Shown: positions 1-11,297 of the stretch, one piece after another
Numbering within the stretch: the stretch's first letter is position 1
How the letters are laid out: the number at the start of each line of letters is the position of its first letter
Assembly (NCBI GenBank): GCA_950022295.1
Contig: OX465597.1
Span: 398,231,016-398,295,015 of the forward strand
Direction: 5' to 3'
From: Bromus sterilis
Taxonomy: Eukaryota > Streptophyta > Magnoliopsida > Poales > Poaceae
Length of the DNA: 64,000 nucleotides
Notes under the pieces: generated by a model
The model's database searches: none
What the model saw: the letters and a program-made list of their open reading frames with translations, nothing else
What the model was told of the DNA's origin: nothing
Made by a program: the position numbers and the translations under genes

Positions 1-208
1 AAGTATTAACACTTGTTTGATGCAAACACACAACAATGGATTTCAACACCTTGTAAACACTTGTTTGTTGCTACTGTACTGAATTTCAAATTCAGTTAAT
101 TGAACATGGCAAACTTGTAAACATTCTAACATGGAAAACCTTGGTATGCACACTGTAAACAAAGGAAAAAGAATTGATGAACCGCTCTCCATACTTTTGT
201 TCCATATC

Positions 209-288
209 CTGAAGAGGAGCAAAAAAAACATCCTATGTCATTCGCTGGTAGAAGCTTGTCATAGTATGTTTTTTTTGCTCCTCTTCAG
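209..288. repeat. perfect 23-bp inverted repeat, hairpin-forming
   Basis: Positions 209-231 and 266-288 are exact reverse complements, including the eight-base A and T runs, with a 34-bp spacer. Pairing continues inward for about five more pairs (233-237 with 260-264) after a mismatch. On the minus strand the second arm sits inside a short open frame (residues include LADSEVTEEEQ), so one arm may be a reverse duplication of a lost exon. No terminal repeats or TSD of a known MITE were recognised around it. The rest of 1-350 shows nothing else I can support. Confidence 0.7.
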
Positions 289-350
289 TTACCTCGGAAT
301 CAGCAAGCTTCTTCTCCAGCACCAAACGCCTGAGTATATGTTAAGATACA

Positions 351-863
351 ATGACGGATGGCAGAAAACAAGAACAGATACTCAATGACATACATATCTT
401 CAGCCAAACAAGAACCGTGCAGCCGTCGCTGGGAGTGCGGAAGCTGCAGGCTGTGGTGGCGGACCCGGTGGGGTTGGCACCGCAGCAGATGTCGGCGTCC
501 CTGGATCGGCCTCGCCGCCAGCGCCGCGTGCCGCTCGACGAGGGCGCCGACAGCTACGTCCTCGCCTCGCTCCGCCGCTCCCGCCGCGGGGGGCGCTTCC
601 GTCGCGACAGAAAGTCCGGCGCGGGCGCGGCGTCTCTGCAGCAGCAGCCGCTGGCTACATGGTAAGGGGCGAGGCTGATGGGAGAGCAGCGACGGTGGCA
701 AGAGGAGTGAGAACACGGCGGCAAGAAGCGCAAGAGAAAGGAGTGGGAGCGTCGGCGACGATGCGAGAGAAGCAGCAAGGGAAGAACGCGGGAGAGGAGG
801 CGGCTGGTCGAGCGAGGACGGGATGGAAAGGAGTCTAGGTTTCACATGTTGTTTTATTCCCAC
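351..863. other. GC-rich block with overlapping ORFs, possible decayed first exon
   Basis: The base composition jumps to high GC between about 415 and 830. Open frames exist on both strands (a 104-codon frame on plus, longer Arg/Ala/Pro-rich frames on minus), as happens in any GC-rich stretch. The minus strand has pyrimidine-rich sequence near 660-840 that would suit a grass 5' leader, but the first ATG there is followed at once by a stop. I recognise no protein family. It could be the 5' end of a broken gene. The following 864-1343 is AT-rich and shows nothing I can name. Confidence 0.25.
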
Positions 864-1343
864 CGAGCTGTGAGATCAAAGGGCCAGCATCAAGCCACAC
901 CAGCGAGAAAATCGAATCTAACGGTCGAGAGTGCAAATGGCCTGGGAAGGCTCCTACTCCCGCACGAATCATCTATAGGGATGCACGTCAATGGCAACGG
1001 CTAGCCAACTAGCTAAAAATGGGTTGCTATATCGCGTGTGCAACTGTGCATGCTAGAATGGCAATGAGTAGTCAGAACATTTACAATCACATTGTATAAA
1101 TGTGGCTTCCTATGCGTTTGCGAACCTGCTCGGCAACGTTCGAACGCGGTGATCGGGCAATCATCAAAACTAGTTATATATTCTTGCAATGCACAAATTA
1201 TCCATCCAAATATATGTAAACACCGAGATCATCGACTCAAACTTAGATAATTCATATAGACAATAAAAAGCTTGTCGGATACCAATCCATATGATCATAT
1301 AAACTATAAACATCTAAAGAATGTAGATAAACCTCACCGGAGG

Positions 1344-1990
1344 TTACCACCTTCCGCCATGGTCGCTTCCTCTTGGGTCGGTGGACCATGTGGAGGTCGA
1401 GTATGTGTCGATTGCGGGCGGTGAGTCGTTGTTGTCCCTGTCTCCATCGCCATCATTGGAGGTTGTGCTGCTCTCTGAGGAGGACACGAAGCCTACAAGA
1501 GGCGATGGGTAGCGTGGGATTGTTCCTTCATGAGGCGTGCGGTCTTTACCACCTTCGTCGCCCGTTCGAACTCCTCCATCGCTCTGCGGAGAGCCGCCTG
1601 TTCTTGCGGTGGCATCAGTGGGGATCCATCTCCGCAAACATGAACAAGTATTGGATGGCCTCGCGAAGTACCTCGTCCTCATCACTGTCGGGCAATAGCG
1701 CCTACGGCGCAGATCTAGCGGAGCTACTCAACAAGACCGTCGTATCCACCTTCTTCTTCGCTCGGTGGTAGGTGGTACCTATTATCTTCAGTTGACTTTC
1801 CCACACTAGCACCTAGTGCAGTCCGGGAGGCGCGGGCCTATGTGATGTCGGATGGCTAGCCGGGGCCCGAACGATGCTTTGGGTAACAGTTGGCCATGCG
1901 ATATGCGGAGGGCACTACGGAGCGTGAGCTCCTCGGCAAACGGCACAAAGCTGGTGTCGAATTCCTCCATGGCATGGAGCTTGTGACGAA
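1344..1990 (-). pseudogene. decayed gene of unknown family
   Basis: Read on the minus strand, this region carries protein-like pieces in changing frames. From about 1971 there is an ATG-led segment (MEEFDTSFVPFAEEL). Near 1690-1610 there is an acidic helix-like piece (DEDEVLREAIQYLFMF). In another frame at about 1620-1510 there is a charged helix (EEFERATKVVKTARLMKE), and then a Ser/Asp-rich tail that stops at 1344. The order and spacing suggest one gene with at least one frameshift. The style, short acidic and alpha-helical, is like the repetitive hypothetical proteins common in Triticeae, but I do not recognise the family. It could also be unrelated open frames. Confidence 0.35.
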
Positions 1991-2248
1991 GGGGAGGAGA
2001 GAGGACAGGGAGAAGCGGTGCAAGAGAGGGAGTAGGGTTTCCGCTGCCGTTGTATATATGGGGTTTGGATAGGCCATCTGGGTCGGATCCTGTTTTGTCA
2101 AAACCATAGTATTTCATACCTATTGGATAAATTACTATAGTTTTTATGATACTTTACTATCAAACGTAGCCTACGCCGTGCTGATTGTAACCCCAGCTTT
2201 TGAGTAATACATGTTATATTTGCAGAAAAAAAATGCATTAACTTAAAG

Positions 2249-2820
2249 TTGCATCATCTTTCGAATTTGATATGGCAAATGTGGCATTTCAACTGTGTTT
2301 CTCGTTCTCAAATGCATCATCTTTCGCAACTGCATACCGCTCAGTCACTTCCTCCGTTCCTCGTCTCCGACGCCGGCACCACACCGCCTTGCTCCTCCCC
2401 TCCCTCCCCCCGTCCCTGGCCCCCTAGCCGCCCTCGCCCCCAAGCCGCCCCACCCCCCTCGCCGTCCCACGTCGCCTCGTTTCCCCACGCCGCTCTGCCG
2501 CAGCCTCACCCCTTCGCCAAGGTTTCATTTTGGCGGTGATACATGCCGGCGCCATCGAGTACTAGCTCAATCCGGCGGATCTGAAGGCCTTGCTTCGAGA
2601 GTTTGGCGTCGGCCCGTACTAAGTGGCACCTCCGCGGTGGAATTGCGGAGACCCTCACCACCGAGCTCGCCGCGGACGGCAAAGAAGCAGGTGGAGGAGC
2701 TCACCGCCGAGCTCGCCGGAGTAAAAAGGTGTCCTTTTCCCCGCCGAACTCCCATCTATTCCAGTTTCTTCTCTTTATCCTGAATATGTTCAAATCTGAA
2801 TACATGTCCAGTTTATAAAC
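2249..2820 (+). other. GC-rich segment resembling a broken first exon
   Basis: This is a proline-rich, very GC-rich frame. It includes a short coiled-coil-like stretch (KKQVEELTAELAG) near 2685-2725, followed by a possible GT donor after AAAAAG at about 2730. No downstream exon with convincing coding potential was found, and no family was recognised. It may be a captured or abandoned exon. The interval 2118-2248 before it holds nothing I can name. Confidence 0.2.
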
Positions 2821-3534
2821 TGTACTTATATGCAAAGCAATGTTTACATATTCAGGTTCAGATATCAATTGCTAGTGCATACTGTTAAGAGATCCTTTGT
2901 GCTGAATTGCTAAGAGATCCTAGTTGCTAAGAGACATGCTGTTCTACAGTAGTTGAGAAGAAGTTTCAGTTAGATTTAGCCTGGTTTGTTTCAAGATCGA
3001 GCAATGTTTATATATTCAGGTTCAGACATGCTGTTTTACAGTAGTTGCACAAGCAGTACTTGCTCGAGTCAAAATTTGCACAAGCAGTGATTGATTGGCT
3101 AACTGACACAGCAAGAGGGTTAGTTAACTAGCTCCAGTTCTTGATGTATCAATTCTGTTAATTAGCTGAACCAATTGCTTAGATGCAAAGTTATTGTATG
3201 GATTCAGTTAACCAATCAATAACTAATCCAGTTATCTGGACCTTTTGCACCTGTTAACTTTCTGAATGTGTTTAATTTTCAGTAGCAGTAGCAATAGCTT
3301 AAAATGGAAAGACATACTCCAATAGATTAACAGTAGCAGTAGCTATAGAGCTTTAGATTTACATGACATAAGTTCCTCTATCCCCTCTTGACACAAGATT
3401 ACACAATACACATACAAGAAATAATTATATTAATTTCATTACAAAATGTTTTAGAATTATCAATGTACACGAAACCATACAAGAAATAATTATATTAATT
3501 TCATTACAAAATTATCTTTTCTATTACTTTCAAA
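2821..3534. repeat. AT-rich intergenic stretch with short duplications
   Basis: A 37-bp segment at 3411-3447 is repeated exactly at 3476-3512 (period 65). Earlier, a segment containing CAGGTTCAGA and the words ATGCTGTT and ACAGTAGTTG occurs twice (about 2850-2960 and 3002-3050), as a diverged duplication. No gene was seen. Confidence 0.6.
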
Positions 3535-3863
3535 GTGTATTTGTGTCATTTATGTTTTCTAATTCTTGAATGGCTGCTAATACTTTGTATCTGGCTGCGA
3601 CGCGTGTACCTTCACGCGCGCTTACGGCTGGCGGCGCGGCGGCTGAAGCTGCCCACGACGCCATACCCTCCAGGAGGGGTGGCAACGGAGGAGGACGGCG
3701 CCTACGCCACCTGCGTCATCTGCGTGGAGGCGTTTGCAGCTGGGGAGGAGGTGGCGGTGCTGCCATGCACGCACCTCTTCCGATCCACCCCAGCTGCGTG
3801 AGGACGCAGGTGAGGAAGGAGATGAACCCACGCTGTGCGCTTTGCAAAGCACCAATGCTGTGA
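3535..3863 (+). pseudogene. RING-H2 (ATL-like) E3 ubiquitin ligase pseudogene
   Basis: The translated frame has a hydrophobic start (LLILCIWL), a basic linker, and then the first half of a RING finger: CVICVEAFAAGEEV followed by LPCTHLF. The frame then breaks. The second half appears one frame over and ends CALCKAPML at the stop 3861-3863. The five bases GATCC at 3782-3786 cause the break. Without them the metal ligands fall in the RING-H2 order (C-x2-C, C-x-H-x2-H-x2-C, C-x2-C). Intact family members bind E2 enzymes and are usually membrane-anchored. This copy cannot make a complete RING. Its start is uncertain because the upstream sequence is AT-rich and not clearly coding. Confidence 0.65.
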
Positions 3864-3924
3864 TCGATTGTGCAATCTTGTCTCTGTTGATTTTGTAAAA
3901 CTGCACTTCATGTTTCTCGTCGGA

Positions 3925-4034
3925 TTGCCCAGAGAAAACTACCTAGGCTAAAGTTTCTAACTGTCCGTAGTCATCTCCATTGCCCAGAGAATACAACCTA
4001 GGCCGAAGTTTCTAACTGTCCGTAGTCATCTCCC
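3925..4034. repeat. 55-bp tandem duplication
   Basis: Two adjacent copies (3925-3979 and 3980-4034) begin TTGCCCAGAGAA and end GTAGTCATCTCC, with only a few differences. A shorter diverged third copy lies near 4316-4352. It follows the RING pseudogene. The function is unknown. Confidence 0.75.
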
Positions 4035-5267
4035 TGCAAAGACGGACAAAATTTAGAGCTTGCACAAAATTCACTTGTGACGCCACATTCAACACAGAAG
4101 TAAAGTATTGCACCTGTAAACTGTATCAAGCACAATGCCTGTTGCTGAAGCGATTACACCTGGAAAAGTAAGACTCAACGTTTCTGAAGATACCGGAACT
4201 AACATAGGATTGACATTTCTGAAGTGAATATCATTTGCATAAGTATATGAGCTGTTTGAGCTCCAAGCCTTCCCTTTAGATGTTTCAAACAATCTCGTAT
4301 ATTTTAAAAAATGTACAAATAGGCTGAAGTTTTAACTGTCTATAGTCATCTAACAATTCAGAGCATGCACAAAATTCAGAACAAGATAAGCAGAACTGCT
4401 AAGCTAGTAAGTTTGGTGTTGTAGCTTGTCGATCTGGTCCGGTTTGGCAGGCTCGGATCATCGAGGTTGCTCCATGAAACGCTCAGGAGCAGGTGGACTG
4501 GCGTCGCCGGCCGCCACACACAACAAGTCAGTACGCCGCCCTGGGCTCGACGGGGCACAACCACGGCGCCGCCAATGCCCATTCGAGGAAGATGCATCGC
4601 CGCCTAGCCGCCTCGGACTAGCTAGCCAAGACGCTGCCGACGATGGGGAGATCGCCTCCCCTCATCGAAGGAGCATGTCATCCCTGCAAATCTTATGTGG
4701 CTGCAATTAACAACTGGAGCACCTATTTATTTAACAGTTGCTTGAACAATGTTAGCGTCATTGTTCTTTCCTCCGTTTTCTTCTCCCACCGGTGATGACC
4801 CCCTACCCAAGTGACCTGCCTCTATCTGGGACACTGCAGCTCACAAGCTCAGCCTCATCAGGTTAACGCTCTTTGTCAATTCTAACATCACCCCCATCTT
4901 GATTTCCTTCGGTCTCATTGGAAATCAACGGACACCAGCAATTTTTGAAAGAATGACAATCCAACCTTGCAAGATACTCCGTATCTTTTTCTATTAACTC
5001 GGTCAAATTTAAAATATATGGGACTTAAGACAAGATAAATAGGCCTTACAAAACCCAGGTTTTGTGAACAGTTAACTCAAGACAGAAGCAAACCATAGCC
5101 GACTAAAATGGTACAAATGAGCAGCAGTTTACACCCATTACACAAGATACAGGCAGCAATCCTTGGTCATGGTGCAAACAAAGACAGGTCCACATAACAA
5201 ACTTGAAACGTTTAGAAAGGAGGGATCATCTTTTTCCTTTTCAACTTCCACATTTCAGGAAGAACCA
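4035..5267. other. intergenic region and 3' UTR of the PTB gene
   Basis: There is no supported coding region. A GC-rich stretch at about 4430-4640 opens a 94-codon frame with no recognisable family. The last few hundred bases (about 4950-5267) lie downstream of the minus-strand PTB stop codon and should contain its 3' UTR and poly(A) site. I cannot fix the cleavage position from sequence alone. Confidence 0.4.
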
Positions 5268-8200
5268 CTATATGTTCTGCATCTGGGAGAAAGAAATCCT
5301 AATGGTAGATCCCTCGAGCTTGCTCGCATGCTTGCATACCAGCGCTTCAGTCGCCTCTTCCTCACTCTCAAACTGCACAAGGGCCTGCGTCTTGCCGCCC
5401 GCCTCAAACAGCTTTGACTTGACGATGGTACCATGCTCACCTAGGTGTTCAAGGATTGCCTCCTCAGATATCTCTGGTGAAAGCGCTGAGATGTGGATGA
5501 TCTTGGTGGGAGCACAGCAGTGGCGGTAGTTCTTCGCCACATTGGTGTTAAAACGGTTAAGGTTGGAGTTTGAGTAGTCATGTGCGTCAGGAGCAGGGGT
5601 AATAGATGGGTATTTAGAGAAGTTCACTTCCAATTTCTGTCCAAGTAACATTGCTCCCTATAGTAGGAAATAAATTTCAGATGGTGTCAAGCGTGATATA
5701 TACCACAAACATGTAAAGAGGTTAGGACGAATGAATGAAGATAGGAGTCAAGTGACCACAAATTACCTTTAAATAGTGTACAGCAAGCTCAGCCTGAAGC
5801 CCTTCAGCCATCTGGATAAGGGCATGGTCTGGTTTATTCCGGAGTATCTTGAGTCTCACTATATTTCCATAAATAGAAAATAGATTGAAGAGCTTATCGG
5901 CGTCGATTTTCTGCAGATGAAGGTAAGATAATTATGATGTGAATAACTTGGGAGAGTTCATCACAAGTTAGGCCTTACTTACATCACTGTTCAAATTGCT
6001 AACTATAAGTGTGCAGCGATCATTGGTACCAGTCACTCCAGGAGGCAATGTTCCGCCAAATGCAGCGGCAATCATTGCAGCTTGGCCCATCTGATATAGA
6101 CACATTGTAGGAGCAAAAGCAAATGTTTTATGCATGATACTGATACTGTTTAGAGAAGCGCCAAATGAAGCACTACAAAAATACAGATAGCGTGCAGAAT
6201 TCGGATGAATTGAAAAAATACAAACCTGTGCATATGCAGCTGTAGCCCAGAAAGAAGATTGAAAGAAAGAAGTTAATGTATTTTCTGTATGATGACAAAA
6301 GCGAATAAATGAAAAATGTGAAGGAAAATTGCAATGTCTTACCTCCAGGCTGTTGGAACCCAAAAAGGCCACTAGGATCATTAAAACCAGGCTGTTCAAA
6401 ACAATAAATAAAACAGAAGCTTAATCTTCACTTAGCCGCTCAAAATGACCCAAACAAAAGCGCAACAAACCTTATAGATAGTAGAAACGATAATAGAAGA
6501 TAACACAAAGAGGAGTAAATAACTACTACCTGAGAGGATCTTGAACGTTGCTCTGTGGGCAAAGCAGGATTTGTGAAATCTCTGAGGAAGAAAAACAGTA
6601 AAAGGTGGCTTTCAAAATCCATATGTTCACTTGAGATGCCATAATGTGCTGAAATCTATTATGGATGGAAGCAACGTAGCTGTTCAACCAAACTTACAAG
6701 AACCGAGTCAGCTTACCTAGATCTATCATTATTGTAGTGAACTTGCAACTCGCTGAGACTGGGAATTCAAGAGAATAAGATCAGGCTAAGGACTTAAATG
6801 TTTATAAAAAAACAAGGGAACTGCTTGAGGACATACTTTGAGTACTGAATGTCTAGCTGGCAGCAACCATCATAAATGTTCCGCCCCTGAAATTATTTAT
6901 TTTGATGGAAGTCAAAGAGATTCATAGTAAAGCATATGGGCATTAAGTTCTGAAAGTTGTATATGCAACAGGAGGATTTACATGCAAAGCACCAGCTGCT
7001 TGTATTGCACTCTGGCGTGACTGGAACTGTATGAGAGCTTGAAAACCTACATCACCAAAAAAATGAGTATGGTAATAGAAAACATGAGTCCTTCTATTCA
7101 ACATGTGGTAACTTATAGATATGTCTAGTAGAAAAGACTGTGCTAGGAAATGGCTAGGTTCTTTTATAAAAAAATGCAGTTGAAAGCAACATGAAAAACA
7201 CATCATCAATTGGATGATATCTAAGAAAAAAATAAGCATGCATGCAATACAGATGAGAATTAGGGACGGGTAGAATCTGACCAGCTGTCTTTTGAAATGT
7301 GACAATCTTCTCCACAAATCCATAAGGAGAGAATACTTGATGAAGCACTTCGACGGTCATAGGATAGAGCATATGATGAACAGTAACTAAGAGAATTCGG
7401 TTGGGTTCATCCTGAGGCCCAGCAGCAGACGAGTACCGAGAAAGAATAGAGGAGAGAGAGAGAAGAATGAATAGAGAAGAATAGGTATCTAGTTGGAATA
7501 GAAGAGAGTAGAGAGAGCATGTAAACTAAATCAGTGAGCTACAGCAAATGATGAAAAAGTAGGTAAAAATAACAGCAGTATGAAAAGTTAATACATTTTA
7601 TATTTAAGCACTTATTTTTATTTTCTTTCAATATAATTAATCTGTAACAGCAACATTATGGTTGATGGCATGAGAAAAGAATAGTTTTTAGCAGCACACT
7701 ATGGATGGTCCAGAAAATGGAAATAGATTTCACCAACCTAGCACCCAATTCATACAAAGACAAATGATTCAAGGGCCAAAGGATACACAAACTGATAAAT
7801 GGATGCAACTAAACCATCATATGCACAGCTGGGTTTGTCTTATAGGCTGCAAAGTTTTAACCAAGGGCCAACTAACATGCTAATGTTCCATGACCAGTAG
7901 CTCGTTAAATTGTGCATATATAATAATTTTGAAAAGCTAACTGTTCATTTTGGAAATCTTGATCATTAGGTTGGTACCATGAATCAAGATCCCACAATCT
8001 AAACAGAAGGAATTAAAACAGGACAATGTGTTTACATGCAGAGATCATAGAATACAAAAATGCACAAAAATACCAACTTCCAATAAAAAGGCAATAATAG
8101 AGCATAGAACCCAAACTGCATCTGGATCAGTGTTGTACCTGATCAGGATTCCGTCCATGAGAGCTCTGATCAGTAGTAAGTTCTTGGTGGGATGAATACT

Positions 8201-10463
8201 GCAAATATACGTTTCTTCCCCTGATGATATGGAAGGAGCAAGGTGAATGTCAAATAATGGCATCACAATCAATACCACTAACAGTGATACTGGATTTTGT
8301 AAATTGATGTTAGCATAATAACAGTGATACAGGAGCGTGGTTATGTTTTGATAGCAAAGTTATTCTAGCTAGCAAACACCATGCACACGACGACAGAGCA
8401 GCGAGTTATTCTAGCTAGCTAGCTAGCCGTTACCATCCTCATGCATAAGAACAGACGCTTGCACAAAGTGAACACCACTGATCACCAAGCGGCATAGCTT
8501 CACGTGAACGGGGTGGCTTGGCCTTCTTACATGTCACGCTGCGCCTGGAGGTACGACATGACACTCCGCAATACGTCCTATCCAGATCCAGGTAGCTGCG
8601 TCCTATCATGACCCCCGGTGGAATCACGCCATGGAGCGGCAAGTCGTGTGACGCCTCATTAGCAGATTTTCTTCATATGAGCCACGCGGAATGGTGCGGA
8701 CACGTGGAGGCAAGGGCAACGGTCGTCACGTGGCGAGATGGGAGGAGCAGATGTGGGAGAATGAAGGACAGTACCCAATTTTGGTCTCTTCGTCTCCCAT
8801 CTCTTTGATTTTCTATGGCTGCAGAGGGAGACATCTGCAAAGAGGACAGGGCTGCGGTGCCAGCGGCATGGGAACGAGGCGAGTAGTTGCAAATAGCAAG
8901 CACCCTCTTCCTTTTCAACTGCTCGGTTTCATAAAATGAGGTCTGGGGTTCTTTTTAAAATACGCAGAAAAAACCATGGTTTGGCAAATAAGAGTATTGA
9001 AAGCACAGTTTTAAGTGGCAACAAACAACTAACAACAACAACAACAACAACAACAACAATAACAAAGCCTGTCAGTCTCAAACAAGTTGTGATAGGCTGG
9101 AGTTGAAACCCATAAGATATCGAAACCAAGTTATTGCTCTTGCACGTGCATAGCTAACTTCCACGCAGCCCTGTCCAGAGCTAAATCTTTGCTGATAACA
9201 CAATCCTACAGATCTCTTTTCATGGGCTACTCCCAAGTCAAGTTCAGTCTCCCCCGACCTCTCTTGACATTATCAGGACACCTTAACCGCCCGCTATGCA
9301 CTGGCGCTTCAGGAGGCCTACGCCGAATATGCCCAAACCATCTCAGACAATGTTGGACAAGCTTCTCTTCAATTGGTGCCACCCCAACTCTCTCACGCAT
9401 ATCATCATTCCGGACATGATTCTTCCTTCTGTGGCCACATGTCCATCTCAACATGCGCATCTCTGCCACACCTAGTTGTTGGACATGCCACCTTTTCGTT
9501 GGCTAACATTCAGCACCATACAACATCGCTGGCCGAATAGCCACTCTATAGAACTTGCCTTTTAGATTTGGGGGCACTCTTATCGCAGAGAACGCCAGAA
9601 GCGATATCTACAAAGACGACAGGGCGGCGGCACCAACGGTGTGGGAATTTGTTGTGAATAGCAGGGAAGAAGAAAACGGACTCTTCCTTTTCATCTGCTC
9701 GGTTTTATAAAAGGAGGTCTAGGTTTTTTTTAATACACAGAAAAAACCATGATTTGGCAAATACTGTAGTATTACAAGCACAGTTTGAAGTGGCAACCAA
9801 ACAGCTGCTTGTAAATAAAACTATGGTAATCACAAAAACTGTAGTATTACAAGTAAATGATATAACTCTCTTCTATTGTGCACAATCGCATAATGCAAAA
9901 AACAACTCTACAGGCAGAAGGTTGGCTGACATTGAAGCAACAAAAAGAAAATCTTTCTTAGATGCACCAACATCAGGTCCAAGAACAAGATTACCTCACG
10001 CTAGGTTGGATGGTAGTGTAGTATTGGATGGCGCTCACCGAAGAAGCCAAGTCCTCCATCTGGACAAGGGCCTGCAGTAACAGCAGCACAAACCCCACAT
10101 TTACAATCACAAAAACTGCAAACGCACATCCACCAAACAACTGAACCTTTTGCGAACGGATGAAGCCATCCGAGAGGGCACACCTGATTCTTAGCACGAA
10201 GCATGACGAGCTTGGCGACCGCGCCAAACGGCTGCACCACCTGGAGCAGATCACTCTGCATACGCAACGAGAAGACGAAAAAGATCAAAACATTGAAGAA
10301 TCGGACAACAGAACAATCCGGGAGAGAAATTCCGCCTCCGCGTCCGCTTCCGCCGGACAAGTCCAGAAACCGCAGCGGAGAAAAAGGGGGGCTGCGATTC
10401 ACTCACCTCGGAGATCTCATGCCCGACGTTCCGGATGTGGATGACCCTGGAGGGCTCGGCCAT
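5268..10463 (-). CDS. PTBP3: polypyrimidine tract-binding protein, PTB3 type (14 exons)
   Basis: This is a splicing regulator that binds pyrimidine-rich RNA, known in plants for alternative-splicing control in nucleus and cytoplasm. I joined coding exons 10407-10463, 10184-10255, 9995-10071, 8139-8220, 7282-7411, 6982-7046, 6837-6886, 6717-6758, 6530-6581, 6343-6391, 6226-6239, 5983-6090, 5767-5910 and 5268-5657. All junctions are GT-AG and phases agree, giving 1332 nt or 443 aa, close to Arabidopsis PTB3. The start is the first ATG (MAEPSRVIHI). There are four RRMs: about 6-80, 101-178, 255-328 and 366-443, each with RNP2-like (VIHIRNV, ILLVTV, LIVSNL, IIHISAL) and RNP1-like (ALVQM, ALIQF, ALIQM, ALVQF) strands. 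The linker after RRM2 is Gln/Gly/Ala-rich. No frame damage was seen, so it is probably functional. Intron 3 holds a LINE remnant. Confidence 0.93.
6226..6239 (-). other. PTBP3: 14-nt microexon of the PTB gene
   Basis: The minus strand reads an acceptor ending TACAG, then 14 nt coding the end of one codon plus AAYAQ, then a GTTTGT donor. Without it the reading frame between the flanking exons (6343-6391 and 5983-6090) is not kept. With it the protein matches the PTB3 linker. Exons this short need precise recognition and are good candidates for alternative splicing. Confidence 0.85.
8826..9032. repeat. direct repeat, copy A, flanking the LINE
   Basis: This roughly 207-bp segment, from ACATCTGCAAAG to AAGTGGCAAC, is matched by 9600-9807 at an estimated 80% or a little more. 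The two copies abut the two ends of the LINE fragment exactly. They are either a very long target-site duplication or an older tandem duplication into which the LINE fell. Confidence 0.7.
9033..9599 (-). mobile_element. 5'-truncated LINE (non-LTR retrotransposon) 3' end
   Basis: The minus strand encodes the conserved C-terminal end of a plant LINE reverse-transcriptase ORF. Recognisable pieces are KGKFYRVAIRPAMLYGAEC, then VQQLGVAEMRMLRW, then VGVAPIEEKLVQH and LRWFGHIRRRPPEAPV. The usual Trp after GAEC is now a TAG stop. The 3' end has an (AAC)n/(GTT)n tail at about 9033-9062. The element is 5'-truncated, decayed, and sits inside intron 3 of the PTB gene in the same orientation. Confidence 0.85.
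9600..9807. repeat. direct repeat, copy B, flanking the LINE
   Basis: This is the partner of 8826-9032. It begins immediately after the 5'-truncated end of the LINE remnant and ends with the same GTGGCAAC word. Confidence 0.7.
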
Positions 10464-10483
10464 CCTTGCCCCCAACACAGCAA

Positions 10484-10596
10484 CTACAGCAATCCAACGA
10501 AGAACAGATCAATCTACTAGGGTTCAAGAAACGAGTTCGTTTGATCCGTACGGAGTAGGAGACGAGACTGGAGGGGTTGGGGAGATGATGCTGTAC
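10484..10596 (-). other. PTBP3: probable 5' UTR intron of the PTB gene
   Basis: On the minus strand a donor CAAG/GTACAG at 10597/10596 and an acceptor TGTAG/TTG at 10484/10483 flank 113 nt upstream of the ATG. 5' UTR introns are common in plant RNA-binding protein genes. This rests on splice-site form only. Confidence 0.45.
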
Positions 10597-11071
10597 CTTG
10601 TTCGTCTGCTAGGGTTTTAGAAGTTGGGCGGGGGATCTAGGGTTTAGGTCGCGGAAGGGAAGGGATCGGCCAGTAAAATAAGACGAGGGGGAGAAGGGGG
10701 AGAGGGGTGGACGGATGGAGAACCGGAGACGGAGAGTGGAGGGGATCCCAGATTTGTTTGGGTTTGGGATTAGGTGACCTGTGAGCGAGCCCCTGTTTCT
10801 CTGTTTGACGGAGGCACGGCAGGCTCCAGAGCCCGAGAGACCGACAAGCTTGACGGCTTTGCGTGCTTGTTCGCTTGGGTTGGGGACTGGATCGGGTGAC
10901 ATTCCTATGGCGGCCTCCAAGACGGTTTTTGGCGCTATTTTTGTATTGTTTGGGGGTGTTCGGGCGACGAAAACGTTGGGGACGGCTTCCTATCTGTGGT
11001 CCCATAGTGGCTTTTCAAGTTTGGCGCGAATTTGTCTGAAACGAGGCAAATCGAAAGAAATTTGGCCTAAT
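10597..11071 (-). promoter_or_regulatory. presumed PTB promoter and leader region
   Basis: This is the interval upstream of the minus-strand PTB gene. A CCCTAGCAGACGAAC leader-like sequence near 10597-10620 suits a transcription start. No clear TATA box in the expected place was identified, which is common for housekeeping genes. It also contains the intergenic space to the next broken gene. Confidence 0.4.
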
Positions 11072-11297
11072 TCATAATATTTTGTCTAATTTTACATAGT
11101 AGCAACTAAAAAACGAGTAGAGCTGCTTGAAGTCGAGCTCCTCGGCGCCGTCGTCGTCGTCCTTGGGCTCACGCTTCACGGCGGCATGTGCACTGCACGT
11201 GCCGCCGCCGAGCGGCCCCTTCCTCCTCCTCACCGGCTGGGGCTGCTCTTCCTCGTCGTCGGTGCCGTCCAGCACGACGAACTCAGGAGCATGCGGC
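11072..11297 (-). pseudogene. 3' part of a host gene split by retrotransposon E1
   Basis: The minus strand encodes EFVVLDGTDDEEEQ, a basic stretch (VRRRKGPLG), the acidic KREPKDDDDGAEELDFKQLY, and then a tail to the stop at 11072. The other half of the gene lies at 26849-27547. The split point is the GCGGC target-site duplication at 11293-11297 and 26849-26853. If the inserted element and one copy of the duplication are disregarded, the codons run on without a frame change. Proteins of this build, acidic with a VVLD or VDL motif before a short C-terminus, are numerous in Triticeae. Their function is not known to me. Confidence 0.7.

Noticed and set aside
2295..2783. 162-codon proline-rich plus ORF
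   Set aside because: Low-complexity GC-rich translation. No exon partner or family, so it is kept only as a possible broken exon.
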